From NCBI RefSeq assembly GCF_000498475.1, contig NZ_AVBI01000019.1:124001-188000 (forward strand): DNA of 64,000 nucleotides, given 5' to 3'. The DNA is from Flavobacterium cauense R2A-7. Lineage in GTDB: Bacteria > Bacteroidota > Bacteroidia > Flavobacteriales > Flavobacteriaceae. Within the stretch, counting starts at the first letter, position 1. The number at the start of each line of letters is the position of its first letter. The notes below the pieces were generated by a model. That model was not told where the DNA came from. It ran no database searches and saw only the letters and a program-made list of their open reading frames with translations. The translations under genes and the position numbers were made by a program. Of the stretch, positions 39,447-49,408 are shown piece after piece.

Positions 39447-41069
39447 ATGAAGAAGAGCATTTTAACCTTAGTTTTACTATTTTCGATTATTGGTTTTGCC
39501 CAAACTACGAACGTAACCTACACAGCTTCATCCGATAATTTTTCAAATCCTGAAAGAGGTTTGTATCACCACACTGAAACACACTCAACCGGATACACAA
39601 GTTTAAGTCAATCTACATTGACCAATTACAGAAACAACGAAAATATTTCATTGATATTGCGTGTTTTCTATTTGGAAAATTTCAGATCGACTGCAATTTC
39701 TCAGGATTATTTAAATAAAGTTCAAGCCGATTTTAATACCATCCGAAATGCGGGTTTAAAATGTATAGTACGTTTTGCATATTCTGATACCGATACTGCC
39801 GGACAACGCGATGCTTCCAAAGCTCAGATTTTAGCTCATATTGAACAACTTAGACCATTATTGCAGAATAACGTTGATATTATCGCCGTTATGCAGGCCG
39901 GTTTCATCGGTTCTTGGGGAGAATGGTACTATACCGATTATTTCGGAATGTCGCCAACTTCAACAGATTATGCTAACAGAAAAGCGGTTGTAGACGGAAT
40001 TTTAAGTGCTTTACCTGCCTCAAGAATGGTACAGATCAGAACACCTAAATTAAAACAAAACACCTATTCTACAACAACTGCAATTACGCAAACTCAGGCT
40101 TACAACGGTACGGCTTTATCAAGAATTGGTCACCATAACGATTGTTTTTTGGCAAGTTCAACGGATTTTGGAACCTATACAAATACATCGTCAGAATACC
40201 CATATTTAGAGCAGGAAACTAAATTTTTACCAATGGGTGGCGAAACCTGTGCTGTTAACGAACCGCGTTCAGGTTGTACTTCGGCTTTATCCGAAATGCA
40301 AAAATTCCACTGGTCTTATATGAATACTGATTATAATGCGTCTGTTATTAGTGGTTTTTCATCAAGCGGTTGTTTTAACGACATTAAAAATAAATTGGGA
40401 TATCGTTTTGAATTGGTTAACGGAAGTTTTCCTCAAATGACTAATATTGGCGGTACAATGGCGGTAACGTTGAAAATTAAAAACTCTGGTTTTGCAACGC
40501 CTTACAACCAAAGGACAGCTTATATCGTTTTCAAAAATACGGTTACCAATGATGTATATACTAAAGCTTTAGCTTCAGATCCGAGATTATGGACAAGTCA
40601 GGCAGAAACAACAATTTCAGAAAACATTGCTTTACCGTCAAATATCATTCAGGGAAGCTACCGTTTGTATTTGGTTATTCCTGATGCAGCAACCGGATTA
40701 AGTTCCCGCCCGGAATATTCAATCAGAATGGCGAATGCTAACACTTGGGATGCAGCAACCGGATACAATAATTTAAATGCTATTGTTACTGTTGGAAGTC
40801 AGAATAACCTTGGAACAGCAGACAATACATTGGTTAATGCATTAATTTATCCGGTTCCGGCAAACAATGAAATCTTTGTTGAAATGGAAAACCTTGATCA
40901 ATATGCAATTGTAATGTACAATTCGTTGGGTCAGAAAATAAATGTAAAATCGCAATTGAGCGCTAATAAAATGACAATCGATACGGAAAGTTTAAGTGAT
41001 GGAATTTATTACATCAAATTTACTAACGGTTCAATAAACGACACCAGACGTTTGGTTGTTAAACACTAA
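39447..41069 (+). CDS. T9SS-secreted DUF4874/DUF4832-like protein
   Basis: A 540-residue secreted protein. A signal peptide (MKKSILTLVLLFSIIGFAQ) is followed by a DUF4874-type region (NPERGLYHHTETHS; ILRVFYLENF; GLKCIVRFAYSD) and a DUF4832-type region (GHHNDCFLAS; LGYRFELVNGSFP; AYIVFKNTV). The C-terminal type A sorting signal (IYPVPANNEIFVEMENL ... SDGIYYIKFTNGS ... RRLVVKH, about 465-540) directs export by the type IX system. The DUF4874/4832 pair resembles a TIM-barrel glycoside hydrolase with an accessory beta domain; the substrate is unknown. It converges on the Pel-like operon, so a role on that polymer is possible. Confidence 0.8.
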   Translation: MKKSILTLVLLFSIIGFAQTTNVTYTASSDNFSNPERGLYHHTETHSTGYTSLSQSTLTNYRNNENISLILRVFYLENFRSTAISQDYLNKVQADFNTIRNAGLKCIVRFAYSDTDTAGQRDASKAQILAHIEQLRPLLQNNVDIIAVMQAGFIGSWGEWYYTDYFGMSPTSTDYANRKAVVDGILSALPASRMVQIRTPKLKQNTYSTTTAITQTQAYNGTALSRIGHHNDCFLASSTDFGTYTNTSSEYPYLEQETKFLPMGGETCAVNEPRSGCTSALSEMQKFHWSYMNTDYNASVISGFSSSGCFNDIKNKLGYRFELVNGSFPQMTNIGGTMAVTLKIKNSGFATPYNQRTAYIVFKNTVTNDVYTKALASDPRLWTSQAETTISENIALPSNIIQGSYRLYLVIPDAATGLSSRPEYSIRMANANTWDAATGYNNLNAIVTVGSQNNLGTADNTLVNALIYPVPANNEIFVEMENLDQYAIVMYNSLGQKINVKSQLSANKMTIDTESLSDGIYYIKFTNGSINDTRRLVVKH

Positions 41070-41098
41070 AAAAGAAATGGTTTGATTTTTGATTTTGA

Positions 41099-41137
41099 AG
41101 TAGGAGCTGTCTTTTTATACAGTTCCTACTTTTTTTG
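41099..41137. terminator. Bidirectional terminator between T9SS gene and Pel-like operon
   Basis: A 13-bp stem, AAGTAGGAGCTGT / ACAGTTCCTACTT, with an 8-base loop and a T-run. The right arm overlaps the stop codon of the minus-strand 1290-residue protein. Confidence 0.85.
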
Positions 41138-44100
41138 TTTTCGTTTCAGATTATGTTTTATGCCCACCTGAAACGCATTAGAATAAAATTTATTCTGAAG
41201 GTAAAATTCAAATGACGTCGTAAGAGCGGTATAATCAAAAATCTGATAATTGCAATTTCCGATCAGTCGTGTAAATTCCGAAGCATAATCATCATTAAAC
41301 CACGCTCCTTCCACTCTCATGTTAAAATCATCTTCCGCTTTTCCGATGGCAAAACCGAGTCCGCCACCAATATAGAAACGTTCATCAATCATCCAATACG
41401 GATAACCGGATGATAACGGAACGGTAGATTTCCCTAAGGAACCTTCTGATTTGGAAGATTCTATAAAAGGCAGAAAGCGGTATTTTTTCTCTGCCCAACG
41501 GTCAAAAATTATTTTTCCTGTGGCGCTTCCTTCGTAGGATTCATAAGCATAATAATCTTTGTTGAGCACTTCACTCCTGTTGTAATAATTGCCTTCGAGG
41601 GACAAACTGGTGTTGAAATATTTAAAAAAGGTATAGTCCTGGTACAAATTAAGTTGAAAGCGATAAATACTTTTACTGTGACTCGGACCATTTTCTACCG
41701 GAGCAATTCTAAATTCGGCAGATGAAAAACTTTTGTTTTTGGAATAATTTGCTCCGGCACCAAACTGTATGAATGATTTTTTAAAATGACTATATTCGTA
41801 TCTGAAATTAGACCAATATTGCAATTTTTCATAAGCTTTCGGATTATTAAACTGATATTGTAATCCGAAAACATTATGGGTTCTGTTATCGATATAATCA
41901 GGAAGATCATTTTCAAGCCGGTACATCGAACTGTAGGTAATTGCCACGCCGTGCAGGTTTTTCTTTTTATCATACATATTATACGACAAAACGTTTTTAT
42001 AGGACGACAGGTCTTTTCGGTTACTTTCCATTTCGGTTACATAATTTATGAAATTCCCGTATTCGAGTCGGTCGGTTTTTAATACTTTTTCGAGCACATC
42101 CGGATAAAATAAGGCGGAATAATGATTCGCCAGATCTTCCTGAATATCGGCTTCTTCATAGATAACATCGGTATTCAGCATTTTTCGTAGCGGTTCCTTG
42201 TCGGAAGCTTCGTCCGGTAATTCATTGGCGAGAATCCAGGATTCCTTAAATTTTCCCATGTCGTGATAGGCCGTACTCATTTGAGCTTTAACTCTGTAAT
42301 CGTCAGGGTTTTTACTGATGTAATCATTGTATTCCCGAATTAATTTCGGATTGTCTTTCAGTTCAATAAGCCATTGCATTTTGGAATAAAAATCAATTTC
42401 GGTACTGAATTCCGACCAATTATAGGCTTTCTGAAACTCATTTTGATCGGCATAAAGCCAGCAGATTGCGGTTGCCAAATCTTTATATTCTTCGGAAGGT
42501 TTTAGTTTATCCAGTTCAATGATAGCGTTTTGCGGTTCATAATTAATCAGATAATCAATGTACTTCAGGAAACTTTCTTGCGTTGTATCTACTTTAAGCA
42601 GGTTGATTAACGCTTTCTTGATTTTTTCCTGATTTTCAGCCGTATAAAAATAGGCTACGTAGCTGTTAAGCAAGTCTTTGTCGTTTGGTGTTACCAGCAT
42701 TTGTGCGCTCATCCATTTTTCCTGAATCAGATCATTAGGATAATAGACAAGTTTGCTCAATCGTTTGGAATACATCACATTTTCGGCCAAAGGATATTTT
42801 ATACAGTGTTCTTCGAGCATTTTCCACACGTCTTCAGCTTTGTCTTCCCAAGAAAGATATTCAGTGTATTTGTCCCAGACTTCCGGATTAATTTTAGGTT
42901 CCGAAAGCATTCTTTTTCTCAAACCTTCAATTTCCAAAGCCAGTTTTTCATCAGAATCATCGTGCCAGATTTCTTCTTTGGCCAATCGTTTTACTTCTTC
43001 TTTGTATAATTTGAAATCCCGATTAACATTGGCTACAACCAAATTTAAGTCAACGGAAGCTAAATCAGATTTAAAATCGGGCATTACCAATTTTGGTTTA
43101 CTGGTTCGAACGGAGTATAAATAACCTTCCAGAAAAGGCGATTTTTTAAAGCCTGCTCCCTGTCTTTTCAGTTGTTCTTCAATCCGCGCCGCTTTTTCGT
43201 TACTACCGTACAGGAACCAATCCTGTTGGGAATAATTGGATTCTTCCGGCTTTAATTTTTCCACGGTATACATTCCAAACGCCGATTTATGATTGAAATA
43301 AGATGCTCTCCAATCGTTCGTCATTAAACCGCTTTCACGGGCGTCCATATAACGGATATTAGGAAAATCGGTTCGGAACGTTTTTAACAATTTGTCAAAT
43401 TCGGCATACATCGAGCGGCTACTGTTTGGGGTTTTGTACCATCCTAGATTATCATAATTGCGTAAATCGTATTCCCATTTACTCACAGTTGTACTTGGAA
43501 TTTGGTAAATATCATCCGGATGGAGAAAATGCGACCAAATTCCGGTATACATATACATAGAATACATTGCGAATTTTAAATCCGGATCTACATAAAATCC
43601 GCTCGAAATTCGTGGAAAATCAAATAAATCAGGTTCATAAGGATCAAAATCAAACTCCCGGTTACCGCCATCTTTTTTTTCACCAACTACAATACTACAC
43701 ATGAATGTTAAAGAAGGCATTCCCTTTTTTAGTTGTTTCAGCCCTACTCTGTCAATGTAATTGGATGGCGGCACATAGGTTACGGGCAAATCACCAAAAT
43801 CACTCGCTTCCCATTTTTTCTCTGCAGCTTTAAGCGAAGTGACCATAAAATCAGGATTTTTCCAATCCGAAACGAGTAATGAAACATGGTTATAGCCATG
43901 AAAAGCCAGTTCGTGCCCTTTTTTTGCAACATCATTAACAAGCCAATTACTAAGACCTAATTCTTTATCGCCAATTTTTACTTTTTTAGCATCCCATTCC
44001 CGAAATAAAAAGGGCGGTTTAATATTTACGTTGTAATCAAATGTGGTCATGGCAGTGTAATTGATATCGTGCTTTTTTCCCAATTTCACCAAATCCGGCC

Positions 44101-44998
44101 ACCAAACATTATGTACAAAATCCGTTATGGTAAGATTCATTTCAGAAGCAACCGGTTCTTTTTTGATATCGTAAAGCGGAGCGGGAAAATCATCTAAGAA
44201 AATAACACCGGTATTTATTATCGGGTACGGAATTCCTTCCAGCCCGTCAAGAATTCCGGACAACAGCAATCCCCTATCCTCTTTGATGAAGAAGTAGGTT
44301 GAATTGAAATAAATAACCTTTCCTTTTCCGATATTGTTTTTAACGATTAAAGGATAATTCGGATTGTTTTCCGCTGTGGCTAAAACTTTAATTTTATTTG
44401 AAAAAACACTTCCTTTTAAACCGTAAAATTTCAGTCCTTTTTTATAAACATGATCTTTAAATCCCGGTAAAACAGGATCTTTAAATAAAAAACCCGCCGC
44501 AACAGCATCCGTTTCATAATCATTTTCCGGTTTCATTCCGACTAAAAACGAAAACCGTTTGTCTTCACTGCCAAAAGGCATGTATAAGGTTCCGCCTTTT
44601 GCAACAAATTCGGTAATAACATCGATACTTTTATTGCTGAGTTTTTTGGTGTTCAACAAACTTAAAACCCGAACATTATCCCCTATTTTTGGATTTTTGT
44701 TCCAATCTTCAAGTGTGATGCTCTGAAAAGGAATTTTAGTATAATCACAAACTTTTCTCATGTTGCTGTTAAGTGTGAGACTTTCAATATCACCTTTATC
44801 GGATATGAATTGCACTAACGGAGGAATGTTTAACGGTAAACCGGAGTATCTGCGCAATGATAATTCTCCATTACGTTTGTTAAAAGCGTTTGCACCGGTA
44901 ATTTCATCGATTTTCATGCAGCCTGAAGCGATTGTTAGCAATAAAACTGCAAACAAGACATAGAATTTTGATGAAGTATTTTGTGTTACCTTATTCAT
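41126..44998 (-). CDS. Lipoprotein fusing PelA-like deacetylase (DUF2194), TPR scaffold and outer-membrane barrel
   Basis: A 1290-residue lipoprotein (lipobox LTIASGC, Cys27). Residues about 50-260 form an alpha/beta domain with a glutamine-amidotransferase-like look. About 260-560 is a NodB-like polysaccharide deacetylase: metal Asp pair in IFLDDFPAP (D269-D270), H367-x3-H371 (FHGYNH), PPSNYID (410-416) and HPDD (493-496). About 690-990 are helical TPR-like repeats. About 1000-1290 are amphipathic strands of a beta-barrel. Known Pel systems encode the deacetylase (PelA) and the TPR-barrel exporter (PelB) separately. Likely role: deacetylation and outer-membrane export of an amino-sugar polymer. 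Last gene of the operon, 2 bases from the membrane protein gene. Confidence 0.75.
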   Translation of the reverse strand: MNKVTQNTSSKFYVLFAVLLLTIASGCMKIDEITGANAFNKRNGELSLRRYSGLPLNIPPLVQFISDKGDIESLTLNSNMRKVCDYTKIPFQSITLEDWNKNPKIGDNVRVLSLLNTKKLSNKSIDVITEFVAKGGTLYMPFGSEDKRFSFLVGMKPENDYETDAVAAGFLFKDPVLPGFKDHVYKKGLKFYGLKGSVFSNKIKVLATAENNPNYPLIVKNNIGKGKVIYFNSTYFFIKEDRGLLLSGILDGLEGIPYPIINTGVIFLDDFPAPLYDIKKEPVASEMNLTITDFVHNVWWPDLVKLGKKHDINYTAMTTFDYNVNIKPPFLFREWDAKKVKIGDKELGLSNWLVNDVAKKGHELAFHGYNHVSLLVSDWKNPDFMVTSLKAAEKKWEASDFGDLPVTYVPPSNYIDRVGLKQLKKGMPSLTFMCSIVVGEKKDGGNREFDFDPYEPDLFDFPRISSGFYVDPDLKFAMYSMYMYTGIWSHFLHPDDIYQIPSTTVSKWEYDLRNYDNLGWYKTPNSSRSMYAEFDKLLKTFRTDFPNIRYMDARESGLMTNDWRASYFNHKSAFGMYTVEKLKPEESNYSQQDWFLYGSNEKAARIEEQLKRQGAGFKKSPFLEGYLYSVRTSKPKLVMPDFKSDLASVDLNLVVANVNRDFKLYKEEVKRLAKEEIWHDDSDEKLALEIEGLRKRMLSEPKINPEVWDKYTEYLSWEDKAEDVWKMLEEHCIKYPLAENVMYSKRLSKLVYYPNDLIQEKWMSAQMLVTPNDKDLLNSYVAYFYTAENQEKIKKALINLLKVDTTQESFLKYIDYLINYEPQNAIIELDKLKPSEEYKDLATAICWLYADQNEFQKAYNWSEFSTEIDFYSKMQWLIELKDNPKLIREYNDYISKNPDDYRVKAQMSTAYHDMGKFKESWILANELPDEASDKEPLRKMLNTDVIYEEADIQEDLANHYSALFYPDVLEKVLKTDRLEYGNFINYVTEMESNRKDLSSYKNVLSYNMYDKKKNLHGVAITYSSMYRLENDLPDYIDNRTHNVFGLQYQFNNPKAYEKLQYWSNFRYEYSHFKKSFIQFGAGANYSKNKSFSSAEFRIAPVENGPSHSKSIYRFQLNLYQDYTFFKYFNTSLSLEGNYYNRSEVLNKDYYAYESYEGSATGKIIFDRWAEKKYRFLPFIESSKSEGSLGKSTVPLSSGYPYWMIDERFYIGGGLGFAIGKAEDDFNMRVEGAWFNDDYASEFTRLIGNCNYQIFDYTALTTSFEFYLQNKFYSNAFQVGIKHNLKRKQKK

Positions 44999-45000
44999 AA

Positions 45001-46971
45001 TCAGAATATTAAATCGTCTGTTTTGCTTTGCCCCGGAACGTTTTCAATCTCAAAAACTTTAATGAGGCTGCTTTCATAAAATACACTCACTTTACGCCCT
45101 CTTTTTTTTAGCACCTCAAGTTTTGAGAGTATCAAAGGTGTTATTTCGCAGTTTACAATGATGCGATTGCTCTTGTCGTCTGCTTTTTTATAAATAAATA
45201 CCAAAACACTATTGGGCAGTACGTACTCCGGATTTTTTTTGAGGAATTTTTTATTCTTTTTGTTTTTAAAATAAACAGAATCTCTTTTTAAATAGTTCGC
45301 GGTAAAATCGGTATAATGAATAAAAAAATGCTTGTTAATGCTGATGGGTTGTGTGGTGTAATCGTTTACAACCGCATACGAATACGGATAAAAACTCAAC
45401 GTGATTTTTTCATAAACATTGATTAAGTCTCTCGGAACATTATCGGTTTTATGCAATTTTCTGAATTCCTTTTCCTGATAATGAAACGCCGAATACAAAA
45501 CGCCCGCTATTAAAAACACTGCAAAAGCCGGCTTGATAACTTCTGTTTTGGTGTAAAAGAAATAAGTAATCCGAATGATGAGTGCGATTGAAATTCCCAA
45601 TACCACAGGAATGAAAATCCCAAGCGATAATTTCACCAAATCGTTGTCAATCCAATTGTGATTGATTTCGGATAAAAACACCAGGAAATTAAAGTAAAGC
45701 AGAAAACACAAGGCGGCGTTCCATTTTTCATTTTTAAAGAAAAGGAGTAGCAAGCAGCAAATTATGGAGCCGTAACTTAAATACTGATAATAAATCATCA
45801 ATTGTTCGTAGGAAACAATCAGATGCGAGAAATAGGTATAAGCACTAACCGACATTAATCCGGAGTGGATGAATAATTTAAAATCGTCGCCAAAATGGTT
45901 ACAGGCAATTCCGTAAACGGCAAAAAGTATTGCCAACGCTATGATATAGGCTGAAATGGCAACTAAATTCTGAATTTTGTGTTTAAAAGACGATGTTAAC
46001 AACCCAATAATCAGAAAAGGAAAAATAAGTACAATCAAAGTGAAAATATCAATTAACCCAATAGCAGTAAAAGCAAGGATATAATTGATGAAACTGTTGA
46101 TGTTGTTGCTGTGCATGAATCCGGGTTTCAGGTAGATAACCATTGCCGGTAGTGCAAAACTGATTGCTAAAAACAAAGATTGGTGCTGTAAAATATAAGT
46201 GATGTTTACCGGCATTATGGTATAGCTGACACTAAAAAAAAGTGCTGCAACCAATGGCGCAATGATTTTGGAATGTGAAATCGTATTGATTACCCAAAAT
46301 AGTAAAACGCTTATTAACACCGCTTCTAAAATTCCTGCTGATTGTAAAGCGGCTTCCGGACTAATACTTACAAACTTTCCGTAAAAATTAATCATGGCTA
46401 GTTCGCCAATTGGTACCACGCCGTTGGTAAACCACTGTTGAGAGTCGAAATCAATAATACTTTCAAGATCGGAAATCCAGGAACCGGATAAGGAAAACAT
46501 GTCGAATTGATAGAAGATGTACCGACTGTAAAAGGCTACAACCCCAAGAGTTGAAAGTAAAAAAAGATACCAAAGTCGGTTGTTTCGCTCTTCCGGGTTG
46601 GATCTTGTTAAAACAAAAAATCCGATTGGTTTTTTGAGCTCAATATTTTGAATCAGCTCAAAAATGTTTCTTTTTACTTTTTGCGAGGTAATGTTAATCG
46701 ATTGCGGTATGTTTTTGATACCGAAATAATCCAGATAAATAACCAACAAAAGAAGAATAACAGTATTCAGTAAGTTGTAAATACCAAGTTGTACAAGTCC
46801 GAAAACAAGTAGTATTATAATGCTACCGTATTTGAACCACTGTTTGGCAATAAAATCGAAATAAGTAACTGATTTGGTATATGATATGAATTTCCGGTTC
46901 ATATAAAACAAAAATAAAATCATGAGACACAGCCTCACAAAACCTGTTATTATGGAACTTGAAATTATCAT
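45001..46971 (-). CDS. Large polytopic membrane protein of the Pel-like operon, unknown
   Basis: A 656-residue protein with about 13-14 membrane helices (residues 1-95, then about 130-500) and a C-terminal soluble region of about 150 residues (from KLHKTDNVPRDLINVYEKI). A large loop after the helix near 140 (SLSGSWISDLESIIDFDSQQWFTNG, about 180-204) contains acidic residues like those of GT-C glycosyltransferases, but I cannot identify a family. It lies between the hydrolase (9 bases) and the lipoprotein fusion (2 bases). It could replace PelE/PelD as an inner-membrane scaffold or modify the polymer; both are inferences. Confidence 0.6.
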   Translation of the reverse strand: MIISSSIITGFVRLCLMILFLFYMNRKFISYTKSVTYFDFIAKQWFKYGSIIILLVFGLVQLGIYNLLNTVILLLLVIYLDYFGIKNIPQSINITSQKVKRNIFELIQNIELKKPIGFFVLTRSNPEERNNRLWYLFLLSTLGVVAFYSRYIFYQFDMFSLSGSWISDLESIIDFDSQQWFTNGVVPIGELAMINFYGKFVSISPEAALQSAGILEAVLISVLLFWVINTISHSKIIAPLVAALFFSVSYTIMPVNITYILQHQSLFLAISFALPAMVIYLKPGFMHSNNINSFINYILAFTAIGLIDIFTLIVLIFPFLIIGLLTSSFKHKIQNLVAISAYIIALAILFAVYGIACNHFGDDFKLFIHSGLMSVSAYTYFSHLIVSYEQLMIYYQYLSYGSIICCLLLLFFKNEKWNAALCFLLYFNFLVFLSEINHNWIDNDLVKLSLGIFIPVVLGISIALIIRITYFFYTKTEVIKPAFAVFLIAGVLYSAFHYQEKEFRKLHKTDNVPRDLINVYEKITLSFYPYSYAVVNDYTTQPISINKHFFIHYTDFTANYLKRDSVYFKNKKNKKFLKKNPEYVLPNSVLVFIYKKADDKSNRIIVNCEITPLILSKLEVLKKRGRKVSVFYESSLIKVFEIENVPGQSKTDDLIF

Positions 46972-46980
46972 ATTTATGTT

Positions 46981-47790
46981 TTAATCGTTAAAAAGTGGAA
47001 ATTTTTGAAGATCAATCGATCCAATAAAATACAAAAAATTGGTTTTCGAAATTCGCTTCTTGATGTCGTTATATAGTGCTAATGAATCAGCATATTCAAC
47101 CAGTATTATGGGGAACTTATATTTTTTGCGCAATTGGTTGAGCTTTTTAAGGTATTCGTTGTATTCTTTTTCGTCACGGAGTTTATAAGAATTGTCGGGG
47201 AACGTATAATTGCTTGCCACAGACTCTACCACTACTCCATCTACAAAATTGTGTGTGGCGTCAATTAGTTCAATTCCGGCATTTTGAAGAATGAAATGCT
47301 GCGGATATTTTGCATTGAGTTTTTCAATGAAACCCACAACTTCCGATTGTTGATCTTTCTGAAAGCCAAATGAGGTAAAGTTGTCGATATTGTCTAAAAA
47401 TAAGCCGTCATATCCATCGGCTAACATTCTGTCAATTTCAGTGAAAAGTACTTGGGAAGTCGAATCGGATTTTAAATCCAAATAGTAGCTGTCCCAGTTT
47501 TCGTTTTTACCTAAAGTAATGTCTTTTAATTTGTTAAAATGTTTTGATTGACTGTTTACTTCACCTAAGCTAATATAGGCCAATACTTTTCCGTTTAGCT
47601 TTTTTACTTTTTTAATGTCGGATGGATTGTAATGTTTCGATTCGAGAATTACATAATCATAACCTTTAATTTCAATCGGATTCAGTTTGCCGTAGCAAAA
47701 AAAAACATTTGGCTTTTGCAAACTGCCTGCGAAAGCCTGAAATCCTAACAATGAAGGAAGTACACACAAGAAAAGTTTAATATGCTGCAT
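46981..47790 (-). CDS. PelA-type glycoside hydrolase (GH114/GH166-like)
   Basis: A 269-residue exported protein: signal peptide (MQHIKLFLCVLPSLLGFQAFAG) and a TIM-barrel with the hallmarks of endo-alpha-1,4-polygalactosaminidases and the PelA hydrolase domain. These are YDYVILESKHYNP, VLAYISLGEVN, DGLFLDNIDNF and DGVVVESVASNY, with acidic residues at strand ends as catalytic candidates. In Pseudomonas PelA the hydrolase is the N-terminal domain of a larger protein that also carries the deacetylase; here it is separate. It overlaps pelG by 14 bases. Predicted to trim or clear the polymer in the periplasm. Confidence 0.82.
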   Translation of the reverse strand: MQHIKLFLCVLPSLLGFQAFAGSLQKPNVFFCYGKLNPIEIKGYDYVILESKHYNPSDIKKVKKLNGKVLAYISLGEVNSQSKHFNKLKDITLGKNENWDSYYLDLKSDSTSQVLFTEIDRMLADGYDGLFLDNIDNFTSFGFQKDQQSEVVGFIEKLNAKYPQHFILQNAGIELIDATHNFVDGVVVESVASNYTFPDNSYKLRDEKEYNEYLKKLNQLRKKYKFPIILVEYADSLALYNDIKKRISKTNFLYFIGSIDLQKFPLFND

Positions 47791-49393
47791 AATAGTAATA
47801 GTCTAGATTTTTAAAAAAAACGATATTTGCTTTTAATGTCAGCAACATGAAGGTCAGCGCGCCAATAAACAATCCGCCTACACTGTATTCGTAAGAAACA
47901 AAACGACTGAGTAGAAACCCTGTGAACACATTAACCAAACATGCAATTATTATGGCTCGCAATGGCTGTACCGGTTGCCCTAAAGTGAACAGATAAAGCG
48001 TGTTGAGCATTCCCCATGCCAGAAAAAAATAAGCCACTCCGCCAATGAGACAAACCCGCAAGCTGACTTCCTGAAATACTTCGTTAAATTGGGCCTGATA
48101 ACCCCATGAAGAAGTGATGATGAAATAAATCAAAATAAAAATCAGTAGTGCCGACACGAGAAGAATTGAGATGTGTTGCCAATACATTTTATAAAGACTT
48201 CCGTTATATTTTTCCGGACAACTGTAAGAAGTGTTTTTTTGACCGATATCGATGAACTTTGAAAATGCTGCCAAACTGTATTCCAAAACACCGGAAAGCA
48301 ATAAAAACACGAGAATAGCCATGTCCATTCCCAATTCGTAATTTTTCTCAAAATAAATGGCATAGGGAATTGTTCCGCTAACATCTGCAGACCAGGCTAA
48401 AATGCGGTCGGTAAAAATGAATATGTAGATGAAAAATCCGTAAAAAAAATAATGATAATTCTGATACAACATTACCGGTGTTTTGATTTCCATATTGCAG
48501 TCTACCTGACGTTTGTCGATTTTATTCTTTAAAAAAAAGTACAAATAGGCTTTGGATGTAATGATGGCAATGGTAATCCCGATCCAATGGGTCAGGTAAA
48601 CGGAAATTGAGGTAAATTTTTCAAGTAAAATTGCAATGGTTGTGGCCAGAAAAATGGCAATGGAAATGAACCAGCGTTGTTTGACGGTATGCAGCGGTGC
48701 AATAACCAATAGCAACATTCCCACCATAAAGGCATAGGTGAATAAAACAAACAAGAGTTTCATGGGAAACACATGGAAAAAAAAGTTGGTAAAAAAAATC
48801 ACGGTCAAAACCATAAAAATAGATTTGGCTCCCATCATGACTAAATAATCAATGGTTTTTCGCGTCATGGTATAATCTTCATAATTCCAGTAAAACGAAG
48901 CCTGACGGCCAATAACCTGAACAAAACCACCGGTTGATATCAATCCCACAATTACGCCTAAAACCACTGCGGTGGATTGCATATGGTTGAACCCAACGTA
49001 AGTCCACAACGAATATCCGAAGAAAATGATGGCGATAATTTGAACAAAAATCGGCAGCAGATGTAAAATTCCCATTGGATAATATTTTGCGAATATTTTG
49101 GCCTTAATCATTAAATAATCAGACGCCTGAAAGATTTTGGTTGCTGTTGAATTATCCAATTCTCTTTCTTTTTTATTTTGTATCGTAATGTAATCCGGAG
49201 CGGAAACAATTTTCTTAAAAACAAAATCGGCCAAAGCTCTGATGGAAACCATTCCAAAATCATTCATCGTGTCTTTATCGCGAATTCCCAATGATTCAAT
49301 AGTAGCTGCCACCACGCGATTGCTCACGGGTTTGCCAATTTTCTCCTTGATTGAGTTGATAAGGTTTTCGATATTTTGACTATGATTGTCCAT
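47777..49393 (-). CDS. pelG: PelG-like polysaccharide transporter with N-terminal extension
   Basis: A 538-residue membrane protein of the PelG/MOP type with about 12 helices from residue 105 onward (MGILHLLPIFVQIIAIIFFG; STGGFVQVIGRQASFYWNYEDY; YFFYGFFIYIFIFTDRILAWSAD). Pseudomonas PelG has about 456 residues and begins near the first helices; here about 90 cytosolic residues precede them (VVAATIESLGIRDKDTMNDFGMVSIRALADFVFKK). It is predicted to move the growing polymer across the inner membrane with PelF. It overlaps the hydrolase gene by 14 bases and follows pelF by 15. Confidence 0.82.
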   Translation of the reverse strand: MDNHSQNIENLINSIKEKIGKPVSNRVVAATIESLGIRDKDTMNDFGMVSIRALADFVFKKIVSAPDYITIQNKKERELDNSTATKIFQASDYLMIKAKIFAKYYPMGILHLLPIFVQIIAIIFFGYSLWTYVGFNHMQSTAVVLGVIVGLISTGGFVQVIGRQASFYWNYEDYTMTRKTIDYLVMMGAKSIFMVLTVIFFTNFFFHVFPMKLLFVLFTYAFMVGMLLLVIAPLHTVKQRWFISIAIFLATTIAILLEKFTSISVYLTHWIGITIAIITSKAYLYFFLKNKIDKRQVDCNMEIKTPVMLYQNYHYFFYGFFIYIFIFTDRILAWSADVSGTIPYAIYFEKNYELGMDMAILVFLLLSGVLEYSLAAFSKFIDIGQKNTSYSCPEKYNGSLYKMYWQHISILLVSALLIFILIYFIITSSWGYQAQFNEVFQEVSLRVCLIGGVAYFFLAWGMLNTLYLFTLGQPVQPLRAIIIACLVNVFTGFLLSRFVSYEYSVGGLFIGALTFMLLTLKANIVFFKNLDYYYYAAY

Positions 49394-49408
49394 AAGTTAA
49401 TACATTAG

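Noticed and set aside
42701-43124. Plus-strand frames of 102 and 123 codons inside the Pel-like lipoprotein gene
   Set aside because: Low-complexity Phe/Ser-rich shadow frames opposite a long coding region.
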